DNA of 64,000 nt from Isoptericola halotolerans (GTDB lineage Bacteria > Actinomycetota > Actinomycetes > Actinomycetales > Cellulomonadaceae), in the NCBI RefSeq assembly GCF_003003075.1, contig NZ_PVTX01000002.1:431556-495555 (forward strand), written 5' to 3'. The first letter of the stretch is position 1. Each line of letters begins with the position of its first letter. A program made the translations under genes and the position numbers. The notes under the pieces are model-generated. The model made no database searches, was not told the DNA's origin, and worked only from the letters and a program-made list of their open reading frames with translations. Below, piece by piece: positions 17,115 through 26,008 of this stretch.

Positions 17115-18088
17115 GACCTGCCTGACTCCCGGCGGGCGGCCGTCCCCGCCGCGCGGCGGAACCTCGTCGCGAGGCGCTCGAAGGCAGCGGCGAGCTCGTC
17201 GCCCTCGATCACCTCGACGTCGACGCCGAGCCGGGTGAGCCACAGGGCCAGCCCGTCCGGGTCGTCGGACCCCAGCTCGACGCGGCAGGTGGACTCGTCG
17301 ACCGCCTCGATGTCGACGGGAACCTGGATCTTCGCCGCGACGTCGGCCGCGGGAGCGTGCACGAGCACGCGTGCCCGGTACGTCCAGGCGCCCCGGACGA
17401 TGCGTCGGACGACGTACTCGACGACCGTGTCCTCCGAGATCACGCGCGGCCGGAACCGCGCTCCCGTCGGCGGGTGGGGCGTCATGCGGTCGACGCGGAA
17501 GACCCGCCAGTCGTCCCGGTCCAGGTCCCACGCGAGCAGGTACCAGAGCGCTCCCCAGCTCACCAGCCGTTGCGGTTCGGTGCGGCGCGCCGCTTCGCTG
17601 CCGCCGGGCTTCGTGTACCCGAACCGGAGCCGTTCGTGGCCGCGGATCGCGGCGGCGACCGCTCCCAGGACCGCGAGATCGAGCGACGGTTCGATGCCGG
17701 GGACGACGCTCGTCGCCTCACGGACCGCCTCGACGCGTCGGCGCAGGCGCGAGGGCAGCACCTGCTCCAGCTTGGCGAGCGCGGTCAGCGAGGTCTCCTC
17801 GACGCCGAGCCCCCGGGTGGCGACGGCTCCCAGCCCGACGGCGACGGCGACGGCCTCGTCGTCGTCGAGCAGCAGCGGGGGCATCGCCGTCCCGGCGGCC
17901 AGCCGGTACCCGCCCGCGACGCCGGGGCGGGCGTCGACGGGGTAGCCGAGCGACCGCAGCTTGCCGACGTCGGCACGTACCGTCCTCGTGCTCACGCCGA
18001 GCCGGTCCGCGAGCTCGGCGCTGGTCCAGTCGCGCTTGACCTGGAGCAGCGACAGCAGCTCCAGCAGCCGGGCCGAGGTCTCCAACAT
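17102..18088 (-). CDS. WYL domain transcriptional regulator (HTH_11 plus WYL)
   Basis: The protein has 328 residues. The N-terminus is a winged helix of the DeoR/HTH_11 type (RLLELLSLLQVKRDWTSAELADRLGVSTRTVRADVGKLRSLGYPVDARPG). The middle carries the WYL domain (ERLRFGYTKPGG, RTEPQRLVSWGALWYLLAWDLDRDDWRVFRVDRM) and the C-terminus the WCX extension. Family members are repressors or activators that bind small ligands through the WYL fold. The ATG at 18088 is chosen; an ATG at 18109 would add 7 residues. It is divergent from the epoxide hydrolase gene 63 bases away, which is its likely target; TTTCC and GGAAG half-sites face each other in the gap. Confidence 0.9.
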   Translation of the reverse strand: MLETSARLLELLSLLQVKRDWTSAELADRLGVSTRTVRADVGKLRSLGYPVDARPGVAGGYRLAAGTAMPPLLLDDDEAVAVAVGLGAVATRGLGVEETSLTALAKLEQVLPSRLRRRVEAVREATSVVPGIEPSLDLAVLGAVAAAIRGHERLRFGYTKPGGSEAARRTEPQRLVSWGALWYLLAWDLDRDDWRVFRVDRMTPHPPTGARFRPRVISEDTVVEYVVRRIVRGAWTYRARVLVHAPAADVAAKIQVPVDIEAVDESTCRVELGSDDPDGLALWLTRLGVDVEVIEGDELAAAFERLATRFRRAAGTAARRESGRSHPS

Positions 18089-18151
18089 GTTCTCGATCTT
18101 TCCAGTCATTGCGGAAGAAAGCCTGCCGCGATAGCGAGGAACGTGGTGGTC

Positions 18152-19294
18152 ATGACCGAGAACACGGCGCTCACGCCCTTCCGTATCGACATCCCGCAGG
18201 TCGACGTCGACGACCTGCGTCACCGGCTCGCGCAGACCCGCTGGCCGCACCCCGTCCCCGGCCGGGACGACCGCACCGACTTCAGCCGCGGCATCCCGCA
18301 GGCGTACCTGCAGGAGCTCGCCGCGTACTGGCGCGACGGGTTCGACTGGCGCGCCCAGGAGGCGGCGCTCAACGAGCTCGACCAGCTCACCACCGTCGTC
18401 GACGGCCAGACGTTCCACGTGGTGCACGTGCGCTCGACGAACCCGGACGCCACCCCGCTCCTGCTCCACCACGGCTGGCCGGGCTCGTTCGTCGAGTACC
18501 AGCGCCTGATCCCGCTGCTGGCCGACGACTTCCACGTCGTCGTCCCGGCGCTGCCCGGCTTCGGCTTCTCCACCCCGCTGTCGGGGACCGGCTGGGAGCT
18601 GGCGCGGACGACGGAGGCCTACGCCCAGATCATGACGCGCCTGGGGTACGAACGTTTCGCGACCCACGGCACGGACATCGGGTCGGGCATCGCCGGCCGT
18701 CTGGCGGCGCTCCACCCGGAGCGCGTCATCGGCACGCACACGGGGATCGAGCGCCGGCTGCTCGGCATGGTCGGTGACAAGCTGCCCCTCCCCGACGGGC
18801 TGTCCGACGACGAGGTCGTCGAGCTCGAGGCGATGCGCGCCGTGGACGCGGCCGAACGGGGGTACTTCGAGATGCAGAACCACCGGCCCGACACGATCGG
18901 ACCGGCGCTCACCGACTCCCCGGTCGGCCAGCTCGCGTGGATCGCCGAGAAGTTCCAGGGCTGGACCCACGGCGCCTCCGGGACGCCCGACGAGTCCGTG
19001 GACCGCGACCAGCTCCTGACGAACATCAGCCTCTACTGGTTCACCCGCAGCGGCGCGTCGAGCGCACAGTTCTACTACGAGTCCGAGCACTCGGGGCTCG
19101 GGTGGGCCATGGCCGCCGACGTCCCCGCCGGCTGGGCCGCGTTCGACACCCACCCGCTCCTGCGCCGCGTGATGGACCCGTGGAACGCGGCCAACCACTG
19201 GAGCGACTTCACCGAGGGCGGCCACTTCCCCGCGATGGAGGAGCCGAAGCTGCTCGCGGACGACCTCCGCACCTTCGTGCGCAGCATCTCCTGA
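18152..19294 (+). CDS. Epoxide hydrolase family alpha/beta hydrolase
   Basis: The protein has 380 residues. An N-terminal EHN segment (PFRIDIPQVDVDDLRHRLAQTRWP) precedes an alpha/beta fold with the oxyanion motif HHGWPGS (106-112), nucleophile D175 in THGTDIGSG and catalytic His in GGHFPAMEEP near the C-terminus, as in microsomal-type epoxide hydrolases and their many bacterial relatives. The enzyme opens epoxides with water through an aspartyl ester; the natural substrate is unknown. It is cytosolic. The ATG at 18152 follows GAGGA at 18136-18140; GTG codons at 18143 and 18146 are possible starts. Divergent from the WYL regulator, which probably controls it. Confidence 0.9.
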   Translation: MTENTALTPFRIDIPQVDVDDLRHRLAQTRWPHPVPGRDDRTDFSRGIPQAYLQELAAYWRDGFDWRAQEAALNELDQLTTVVDGQTFHVVHVRSTNPDATPLLLHHGWPGSFVEYQRLIPLLADDFHVVVPALPGFGFSTPLSGTGWELARTTEAYAQIMTRLGYERFATHGTDIGSGIAGRLAALHPERVIGTHTGIERRLLGMVGDKLPLPDGLSDDEVVELEAMRAVDAAERGYFEMQNHRPDTIGPALTDSPVGQLAWIAEKFQGWTHGASGTPDESVDRDQLLTNISLYWFTRSGASSAQFYYESEHSGLGWAMAADVPAGWAAFDTHPLLRRVMDPWNAANHWSDFTEGGHFPAMEEPKLLADDLRTFVRSIS

Positions 19295-19316
19295 CCCTGC
19301 CGAAGGGCCGGGACGG

Positions 19317-19637
19317 TCACGCTCGGCGGCGCTGCACGATCACGGCGGTGAGCGCCGTCGTCGCCCAGGTGGTGTGCTGCTCCCCGGCGTCCCAGGTCAC
19401 CAGGTCGCCCGGCCCGACGTCGGTGGGGACGTCGTCGGCTCCGGCCACCTGCCCGGTGCCCGCCACGACGTAGAACGACTGGTCACGTCCGGCGGGGTGC
19501 CGCGGCAGCGAGGACCCCGCGTCGAGCACGGCGACGTCGACGCGGACCTCCTCGGGGTCGGTGCCCGGCGCGAGCAGGCCCGTCGTCACGCCGGGAGCGC
19601 CGTCGAGCCGGGCCAGGCCCAGGTGCCGGATGTGCAT
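19317..19637 (-). CDS. Small cupin domain protein
   Basis: This 106-residue single-domain cupin has GSSLPRHPAGRDQSFYVVAGTGQVAGADDVPTDVGPGDLVTWDAGEQHTTWATT, which contains both cupin motifs: a His followed by Gln in motif 1 and GDLVTWDAGEQH in motif 2. The metal-binding set is reduced compared with dioxygenases, so it may be a sugar- or ligand-binding cupin instead of an enzyme. It is cytosolic, lies 9 bases downstream of the response regulator stop on the same strand, and is convergent with the epoxide hydrolase. It may be read with the two-component genes. Confidence 0.82.
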   Translation of the reverse strand: MHIRHLGLARLDGAPGVTTGLLAPGTDPEEVRVDVAVLDAGSSLPRHPAGRDQSFYVVAGTGQVAGADDVPTDVGPGDLVTWDAGEQHTTWATTALTAVIVQRRRA

Positions 19638-19646
19638 GGCACGAAC

Positions 19647-20300
19647 CTACGGGTTCCGGAGGACGAGCCCCGACTCGTACGCGACGATGACGAGTTGGAC
19701 GCGGTCACGGCAGGCGAGCTTGCGCAGCACTTCGGAGACGTGGGACTTCACGGTCTGCTCGCCGATGAACAGGGCCTCCCCGATCTCCGCGTTGGACAGT
19801 CCGCGGGCGACGGCGCGGAGCACGTCGGTCTCGCGTGGCGTGAGCGCGTCGAGCGCCGGCACGGCGGTCGCCGTGGGTCGCCGTGCGGCGAAGTCGTCCA
19901 CCAGGCGGCGCGTGACCCGTGGACCGAGCAGCATGGAGCCGTCGGCGACGAGCCGGACCCCCTCGATGAGTCGTTCACCGGTCACGTCCTTCAGCAGGAA
20001 CCCGCTCGCTCCCGCCCGGAGCGCGTCGTAGACGTACTCGTCGAGATCGAAGGTGGTCAGCACGAGCACTCTCGTGGCCGGGTGCTCGGCGGCGATCCGA
20101 GCAGTGGCGGCGATGCCGTCGAGCACGGGCATGCGGATGTCGACGACCGCGACGTCGGGCTGCGCGCGAGCGACGACGTCGAGCAGCTCGCCGCCGTCGG
20201 AGGCGGTGCCCACGATGTCCAGGTCGGCTGCGGAACCCAGGATCGACGCGAACCCGTGCAGGACGACGGCCTGGTCGTCAGCGACCACGACGCGCGTCAC
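19647..20300 (-). CDS. NarL/FixJ-type response regulator
   Basis: The protein has 217 residues. The receiver domain has the acidic pair D8-D9, phosphoacceptor D54 in VVDIRMP, T in VLVLTTFD and K in GFLLKD. The C-terminal LuxR helix-turn-helix is LTPRETDVLRAVARGLSNAEIGEALFIGEQTVKSHVSEVLRKL. When phosphorylated it should bind DNA as a dimer. Its ATG overlaps the stop of the histidine kinase gene by 4 bases, so the two are translationally coupled and form a cognate pair. Target genes are not evident from the sequence. Confidence 0.95.
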   Translation of the reverse strand: MTRVVVADDQAVVLHGFASILGSAADLDIVGTASDGGELLDVVARAQPDVAVVDIRMPVLDGIAATARIAAEHPATRVLVLTTFDLDEYVYDALRAGASGFLLKDVTGERLIEGVRLVADGSMLLGPRVTRRLVDDFAARRPTATAVPALDALTPRETDVLRAVARGLSNAEIGEALFIGEQTVKSHVSEVLRKLACRDRVQLVIVAYESGLVLRNP

Positions 20301-21598
20301 ACCGCACCCGCAACGTCTCGGACGGCCGGCCCACGGCGTTCGCCCGAGGAGGTCGGCAAGGTGATCACCAGGACGAAGGACGAGTCCTCCACGGTCGCCG
20401 TCATCGCGCCGCCGAGCGCCTCGACTCGCTCGCGCATGCCCGTCAACCCGCGTCCTGCCGGCTGGCCGACCTGCCCCTGGACGGGGTTGGTGACCCGGAG
20501 CCCCGCCACGTCGGCGACGTGCGAGACGGCGATCTGCGTCGGCGCTCCGGGGGCATGTCGTCGTGCGTTCGTCAGCGCCTCCTGCGCTGCTCGGTAGAGG
20601 ACGTAGCCCTGGGCGTCGGGCACGTCCTCGCAGTCCCCCGACAGCGTGACGTCCTGCCCCGCGTCGCGCGCCTGGTCGACGAGTTCGACGATGTCGCAGG
20701 CCGCGGGTTGCGGTGCCCTCTCCGCGCCCTCGGTGCGTTGCAGGACGGTGAGCACCTGCCGCAGCTCGCCGAGCGCCGAGCGTGCGTCGTCGGCAATCTC
20801 CCCGAGGACACGCCGTGCGTCCTCGTCCAGGTCGGGGTACGTGTACGGGGCTGACTCGGCCCGGACCGCCACCAGGGAGACGTGGTGCGCGACGACGTCG
20901 TGCAGGTCGCGTGCCAGGCGCGCCCGCTCGACGGCGACCGACTCCACCTCGAGGGCGCGCCGCTCGGTGGCGGCGGCTCGGGCGTTGCGCCGTGCCGAGG
21001 CCGAGACGAGGCGGACGACGGCGGCACCTCCGACGACGACGGCGACCGCCACCGTGTAGATGACGCCCGCCGAGACCGCCCGGCCGCCGTCGACGTCACC
21101 GGCGTTCACCGGGCCGATGGGCAGGGCGGCGGGGACACCGCTGAGCGCGTACAGCCAGGCTGCGGCCAGCGTCGCCACCCCGGGGACGGCGGCGCGCCGC
21201 CACGAGTCCTGCAGCACGAGGCAGGTGATCATCAGCAGGGCGAGCCACCAACCCCACACGAAGGTCCCGATCAGCGGGACCGTGACGAAGGGCCAGGCCG
21301 CGAGCAGGGTCGCGGTCGACGGGTGCTGCCGCGCGACCAGGACGGCGAGCACGCAGCTCAACCCTGCCGTCCACGCGATGAGGGGGAGAAGCAGCCCCGT
21401 CTCCCACCAACCTGTCGCGAGGAGCAACGGGTAGCTGGGCACGACCTCGACGCCGTCCACCTGGTGGTCCGCGTAGCTGTCGAGAGGCAGACGTAGGGGC
21501 GACGTCAGCAGGAGGATCGTGAGCAGCACGGCCAGCGCGGCGGGCGCGACCCACTGGCGGTCGGACCACGGTGGCGGAGCGGCGTCACGGCGTGTCAT
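20297..21598 (-). CDS. Membrane sensor histidine kinase (HisKA_3 type)
   Basis: The protein has 433 residues from the ATG at 21598; an ATG at 21625 would add 9. The first 190 residues carry about five to six hydrophobic segments (VAPAALAVLLTILLLTSPL, LLLPLIAWTAGLSCVLAVLVA, GTFVWGWWLALLMITCLV, AGVIYTVAVAVVVGG) with little extracellular loop, so it probably senses a membrane signal. The dimerisation helix has the phospho-His in ERARLARDLHDVVAHHVSLVAV. The ATP-binding domain shows EALTNARRHAPG and GRGLTGMRERVEALGG. This is the NarX/DesK class that pairs with NarL regulators, and the partner gene overlaps its stop. Confidence 0.93.
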   Translation of the reverse strand: MTRRDAAPPPWSDRQWVAPAALAVLLTILLLTSPLRLPLDSYADHQVDGVEVVPSYPLLLATGWWETGLLLPLIAWTAGLSCVLAVLVARQHPSTATLLAAWPFVTVPLIGTFVWGWWLALLMITCLVLQDSWRRAAVPGVATLAAAWLYALSGVPAALPIGPVNAGDVDGGRAVSAGVIYTVAVAVVVGGAAVVRLVSASARRNARAAATERRALEVESVAVERARLARDLHDVVAHHVSLVAVRAESAPYTYPDLDEDARRVLGEIADDARSALGELRQVLTVLQRTEGAERAPQPAACDIVELVDQARDAGQDVTLSGDCEDVPDAQGYVLYRAAQEALTNARRHAPGAPTQIAVSHVADVAGLRVTNPVQGQVGQPAGRGLTGMRERVEALGGAMTATVEDSSFVLVITLPTSSGERRGPAVRDVAGAV

Positions 21599-21711
21599 GC
21601 GGTGATCATCCCGGTCCGTCGCCATGGGCGACCACCCCCGTGAGAGGGAGTCGACGCGGACCCGCTGGCGGCGATGCGGCGCCTCACCTGGCCTGCGACT
21701 ACCCTTCACGT

Positions 21712-22728
21712 GTGCTCCGACCGGAACAGCAGCCTCCCGTGCTTCGCGACGTCGCGGAGCGGGCCGGCGTGAGCCTGTCCACGGTCTCGAGGGTGCTCAC
21801 GGGCCGGACCCCGGTCAGCAAGAGCCTGCGCGCACGGGTCGAGTCCGCCGTCGCCGAGCTCGGCTACCGCCCCAACGCGGCGGCCCAGACGCTGGTCAGC
21901 GGCCGACGGCGCACGGTGGCGGTGCTGGCCCGCAACACGCTGCGGTACGGGTACGCGGCTACCCTGCAGGGGATCGAGGAGGCGGCTCGGGCGTCGGGCT
22001 TCGTGGTGACGATCGGCGTCGTCGAGTCGGAGGACCCGGAGGCGATGAAGAGCGCCGTCGACCTGGTGCTCTCCCAGCCGTTGGCCGGCGCGATCGTGGT
22101 GGAGTTCGACGCCCTGGGCGTCGCGACGCTGGACGCCCTGCCGGAGTCCCTGCCGGTCGTCGCCGCGGCGGGTGCGCGGCGCAAGGTCGGGTCGAGGCCG
22201 CACGCGTTCCTCGACGACGAGACCGGCGGCCGCGAGGCGACCGAGTACCTGCTGGGGCTCGGTCACCGGACCGTCCACCACGTGGCGATCCCCGCCACGC
22301 GTGCTCGCTCGGGGCGCAGCTGGGGGTGGCGTGCGGCGATGAAGGCCGCGGGCATCGAGCCCCCGAAGGTCATCCAGGCGAGCTACGACCCGGACTCGGG
22401 CTACGACGCCGGTCAGCGTCTCGCGCGGGACCTGTCCGTGACGGCGGTGCTGTGCGGCAACGACGAGCTCGCGATCGGCGTGATGCGTGCCCTCGCCGAG
22501 GCCGGGCGCCGGGTCCCGGAGGACGTCAGCGTGGTCGGGTTCGACGACCAGCCGTTCGCGCGGATGTGGACCCCGCCGCTGACGACGGTGTCCCAGGACT
22601 TCGTGGGACTGGGGCAGCGGACCTTCCGGCTGCTCGCCGAGTGGACCGCCACGGGACGCAAGCCGCGGAGCACCTCCGCCTCCCCGCGCCTCGTCGTGCG
22701 GTCCAGCACCGCCGCCCCGCCCGCCTGA
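21712..22728 (+). CDS. LacI family repressor of the GH36/ABC locus
   Basis: The protein has 338 residues from a GTG at 21712; TACCCT at 21700-21705 suggests a leaderless mRNA. The LacI DNA-binding head is VLRDVAERAGVSLSTVSRVLTGRTPVSKSLRARVESAVAELGY followed by the hinge RPNAAAQTL. The rest is a periplasmic-binding-protein-like ligand domain ending in VPEDVSVVGFDDQPFARMWTPPLTTV. It lies on the same strand just before a promoter with two identical 21-base sites at 22771 and 22812, which it very probably binds. The inducer should be a sugar brought in by the downstream transporter, likely an alpha-galactoside. Confidence 0.93.
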   Translation: MLRPEQQPPVLRDVAERAGVSLSTVSRVLTGRTPVSKSLRARVESAVAELGYRPNAAAQTLVSGRRRTVAVLARNTLRYGYAATLQGIEEAARASGFVVTIGVVESEDPEAMKSAVDLVLSQPLAGAIVVEFDALGVATLDALPESLPVVAAAGARRKVGSRPHAFLDDETGGREATEYLLGLGHRTVHHVAIPATRARSGRSWGWRAAMKAAGIEPPKVIQASYDPDSGYDAGQRLARDLSVTAVLCGNDELAIGVMRALAEAGRRVPEDVSVVGFDDQPFARMWTPPLTTVSQDFVGLGQRTFRLLAEWTATGRKPRSTSASPRLVVRSSTAAPPA

Positions 22729-22770
22729 CCCCGGCTCCCGGGACCCTGCGCGTGATTCGTCCGCCTGATT

Positions 22771-22832
22771 TCTGACCAACGTTTGCAGAACCAGGCCAGC
22801 AGCCGCTAACGTCTGACCAACGTTTGCAGAAC
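22771..22832 (+). promoter_or_regulatory. Promoter with two identical operators for the GH36 operon
   Basis: A 21-base sequence beginning TCTGACCAACGTTTGCAGAA occurs exactly at 22771-22791 and 22812-22832, starts 41 bases apart (about four helical turns). Its core CCAACGTTTGC is a partial palindrome around CG, as in LacI-family operators. A promoter fits between: TTGCAG at 22783-22788 and TAACGT at 22806-22811 with a 17-base spacer. One operator thus covers the -35 and the other starts right after the -10, the layout expected for repression. The GH36 start is 33 bases downstream. Confidence 0.8.
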
Positions 22833-22864
22833 ATCCGCGATGTGGCGGGTGCGACGAAGGGGTT

Positions 22865-25060
22865 GTGCACGTGGGCATCATGCCGAAGCTCGAGGGCTCG
22901 TCTGCCCGCACCGCGAGCGACTGGCCTCCAGCGGTGCAGCTGGCCGCGGCAGGCGTGTCGGTGGTGCTCGCGCTGCCGCAGGACGCGCTGCCGGTGGTCG
23001 TCCACTGGGGCGCGGACCCGGGGCCGCTCGACGACGCCGGGCTGGCGGACCTCGAGGCCGCCGCCTCCCCGGCGCTGGCGACGAACGGCGTCGACGGGCA
23101 GGTGCCCGTCGCGATCCTGCCCGAGGCGTGGACCGGATGGACGGGCACGCCGGGGCTCGAGGGGCACCGCGCCGGCACGGCCTGGGCGCCGCGGTTCCGG
23201 CCCGTGGACGTCACCGTCCGGCGCGACGACGCCGGGGGAGCGGTGACGACGACGGCGGTCGACGACGACGCGGCGCTGCGCCTCGTGCTCGAGACCGAGC
23301 TCCTGCCGTCCGGCCTGCTGCGGCTGCGGGCAGCGGTGACGAACCTCGGTGACGAGAGCTACGTCGTCGACGCGCTGCGCCTGGCGCTGCCGGTGCCGAC
23401 GTCGGCCGACGAGATCATGGACCTCGCCGGGCGCTGGGCCAAGGAGCGGGTGCCGCAGCGCCGGGCGATGACCGTCGGCACCCACCTGCGCGAGGGTCGT
23501 CACGGCCGCACGGGGGCGGACGCGGCGACCATCCTGCTCGCGGGGGAGCCCGGCTTCGACTTCGACCGCGGGGAGGTCTGGGGCCTGCACGTCGCGTTCA
23601 GCGGCAACCACCAGGTCACGGCCGAGCGCACCTTCGACGGCCACCGGCTGCTCAGCGGCGGCGAGCTGCTGCTGCCCGGCGAGATCGAGCTCGCCCCCGG
23701 CGAGACCTACTCCTCGCCGCGCCTCTTCGCCGGGCACGCCGTCGGCCTCGACGCGCTCGCCGGCCGGTTCCACACCCACCTGCGCTCGCGGCCGCACCAC
23801 CCGCGCACCGCCCGGCCGGTGACGATGAACGTCTGGGAGGCCGTCTACTTCGACCACGACCTGGCGCGGCTCACCGAGCTCGCGGACCGGGCCGCCGAGG
23901 TCGGCGTGGAGCGGTACGTGCTCGACGACGGCTGGTTCGGCTCCCGCCGGGACGACTCCTCGGGCCTGGGCGACTGGCACGTCGCCGAGGACGTGTGGGG
24001 CGACGGCCGGCTCAAGGAGCTCGTCGAGCACGTGCGCGGGCTCGGGATGGAGTTCGGGCTCTGGTTCGAGCCCGAGATGGTCAACGTCCGCTCCCAGGTC
24101 GCCGCCGCGCACCCCGAGTGGATCCTGCAGGTCCCCGGGCGGCTGCCCGTCGAGGCCCGCCGGCAGCAGGTCCTCGACCTGACGCACCCCGACGCGTTCG
24201 ACCACGTCCTGACGAGCGTGTCCGCCGTCCTGGCCGAGCTGAGCGTCGACTTCGTCAAGTGGGACCACAACCGGGACCTGGTCGACGCCGGATCCACCCG
24301 GACGGGACGCGCGGCGGTGCACGAGCAGACCCTCGCCGCCTACCGGCTCATGGACGCGATCCGCGCCGCCCACCCCGGCCTCGAGATCGAGTCCTGCTCC
24401 TCGGGCGGCGCGCGCGTCGACCTGGAGGTCCTCGAACGCACCGACCGCGTCTGGGCGTCCGACTGCATCGACGCCCGCGAGCGCCAGCAGATCCAGCGGT
24501 GGACGGCGCAGCTGCTCCCGCCCGAGCTGGTCGGCAGCCACGTGGGCGCCGACCGTGCCCACACCACGGGCCGGCGGCACGACCTGTCGTTCCGCGCGGC
24601 GACCGCGCTGTTCGGGCACTTCGGCATCGAGTGGGACCTCTCGGCCGCCGATCCCGCCGAACGTGCCGAGCTGCGCGCCTGGGTCGAGTACTACCAGGAG
24701 GTCCGCGACCTCGTGCACACCGGCACCACGGTCCGGCGGTCCCTCGAGTCGGGGGACGTCTGGCTGCACGGAGCGGTCCGCCCCGACCGGTCGGAAGCGT
24801 TGTTCGCCGTCACGGTCAACGAGCGCCACGTCACCTGGCCACCGGGCCGCGTGCGCCTGCCCGGCCTGGACCGCGACCGCACCTACCGCGTGCGGCCGTC
24901 CGGCCCCGGCGTGGCAGGCCAGACCTCTCCGCGCGTCTACCCGGCGTGGTGGCAGTCGGGCCTGTGGTTGTCCGGCGCGGCGCTCGCCGACGCCGGTGTG
25001 AGCGTGCCGGCGCTGGACCCCGACCACAGCGCCCTGATCCACGTGGAGGCCGTGCGATGA
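22865..25060 (+). CDS. GH36 alpha-galactosidase
   Basis: The protein has 731 residues. The N-terminal beta domain is followed by the catalytic barrel: WEAVYFDHDLARLTELADRAAEVG, VLDDGWFGSRRDD, GMEFGLWFEPEMVN, the nucleophile D467 in FVKWDHNRD and acid/base D533 in VWASDCIDARE, with SCSSGGARVDLEVL between. This pattern is GH36, which removes alpha-1,6-galactose from raffinose-type sugars or galactomannan fragments. No signal peptide, so it acts on imported oligosaccharides. The GTG at 22865 is preceded by GAAGGGG; an ATG at 22880 is an alternative. It overlaps the first permease gene by 4 bases (ATGA) and is the first gene of the LacI-controlled operon. A second GH36 lies at 61272. Confidence 0.95.
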   Translation: MHVGIMPKLEGSSARTASDWPPAVQLAAAGVSVVLALPQDALPVVVHWGADPGPLDDAGLADLEAAASPALATNGVDGQVPVAILPEAWTGWTGTPGLEGHRAGTAWAPRFRPVDVTVRRDDAGGAVTTTAVDDDAALRLVLETELLPSGLLRLRAAVTNLGDESYVVDALRLALPVPTSADEIMDLAGRWAKERVPQRRAMTVGTHLREGRHGRTGADAATILLAGEPGFDFDRGEVWGLHVAFSGNHQVTAERTFDGHRLLSGGELLLPGEIELAPGETYSSPRLFAGHAVGLDALAGRFHTHLRSRPHHPRTARPVTMNVWEAVYFDHDLARLTELADRAAEVGVERYVLDDGWFGSRRDDSSGLGDWHVAEDVWGDGRLKELVEHVRGLGMEFGLWFEPEMVNVRSQVAAAHPEWILQVPGRLPVEARRQQVLDLTHPDAFDHVLTSVSAVLAELSVDFVKWDHNRDLVDAGSTRTGRAAVHEQTLAAYRLMDAIRAAHPGLEIESCSSGGARVDLEVLERTDRVWASDCIDARERQQIQRWTAQLLPPELVGSHVGADRAHTTGRRHDLSFRAATALFGHFGIEWDLSAADPAERAELRAWVEYYQEVRDLVHTGTTVRRSLESGDVWLHGAVRPDRSEALFAVTVNERHVTWPPGRVRLPGLDRDRTYRVRPSGPGVAGQTSPRVYPAWWQSGLWLSGAALADAGVSVPALDPDHSALIHVEAVR

Positions 25061-26001
25061 GTGCCGCGACCCACGCGCCGACCACGACGGCGGCGCCCCG
25101 GAGCGACGGCCGGGCCACGCGGCGACGGCGGAACCTGGGGGACCTCCCCGCCGCGCTCGTGTTCGTCCTGCCTGCGACGATCGGCTTCGTCGTCTTCCTG
25201 CTGTGGCCGACCCTCCGCGGTATCTGGCTGAGCTTCACCGACACGACGGCGTTCCAGGCCGGCGGGTTCATCGGCCTCGAGAACTATCAGCGCCTGGCCG
25301 ACGACCCGGTGTTCTGGAACGCCTTCGGGGTGACGCTCTGGTACGTGGTGCTCAACATCGGCATCCAGACCACGCTGGCCGTCCTCGTCGCGGTGCTCAT
25401 GCACCGGCTCACCAGGTCCATGGTGATCCGGGGCATCATCCTCACGCCGTACCTCGTGTCCAACGTGGTCGCGGCGATGCTGTTCCTGATGCTGCTCGAC
25501 TACCAGCTCGGGTTCGTCAACGAGGTGATCGCGGCGCTGGGCTGGGACCGGGTGATGTTCTTCGGGGACCAGTCGCTCGTGATCCCGACCATCGCCCTGG
25601 TGAACGTGTGGCGGCACGTCGGGTACACGGCGCTGCTGGTGTTCGCCGGCCTGCAGACCATCCCCGGGAACCTCTACGAGGCCGGACGGGTCGACGGCGC
25701 GTCGGAGCTGCGGATGTTCCGGTCGATCACGATGCCGCTGCTGCGCCCCTACCTGGGGCTCGTCCTCATCGTCACGATGATCGGTTCGTTCCAGGTCTTC
25801 GACACCGTCTCCGTCGCGACCCAGGGCGGCCCCGCCAACGCCTCGAACGTCATCCAGTACTACATCTACGAGGTCGCCTTCAGCCGCGGCTACGACTTCG
25901 GCTACGCCTCGGCGATGTCCGTGGCGCTCATGGTCGTGCTCGCGACCATCTCGATCGTCCAGTTCCGGCTCACCCGGGCCAACCAGAACGACATGGCGTG
26001 A
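25057..26001 (+). CDS. Sugar ABC transporter permease (MalF-like, CUT1)
   Basis: This 314-residue integral membrane protein has about six helices (AALVFVLPATIGFVVFLLWPTL is the first). The EAA loop that contacts the ATPase is YEAGRVDGASELRMFRSITMPLLRP. The length and the short N-terminus match CUT1 inner permeases without the extra helices of MalF. Its ATG lies inside the GH36 stop. With the next permease and the lipoprotein at 27059 it should form an importer for a galactose-containing oligosaccharide, energised by an ATPase not encoded here. Confidence 0.95.
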   Translation: MSAATHAPTTTAAPRSDGRATRRRRNLGDLPAALVFVLPATIGFVVFLLWPTLRGIWLSFTDTTAFQAGGFIGLENYQRLADDPVFWNAFGVTLWYVVLNIGIQTTLAVLVAVLMHRLTRSMVIRGIILTPYLVSNVVAAMLFLMLLDYQLGFVNEVIAALGWDRVMFFGDQSLVIPTIALVNVWRHVGYTALLVFAGLQTIPGNLYEAGRVDGASELRMFRSITMPLLRPYLGLVLIVTMIGSFQVFDTVSVATQGGPANASNVIQYYIYEVAFSRGYDFGYASAMSVALMVVLATISIVQFRLTRANQNDMA

Positions 26002-26008
26002 GGCACCG

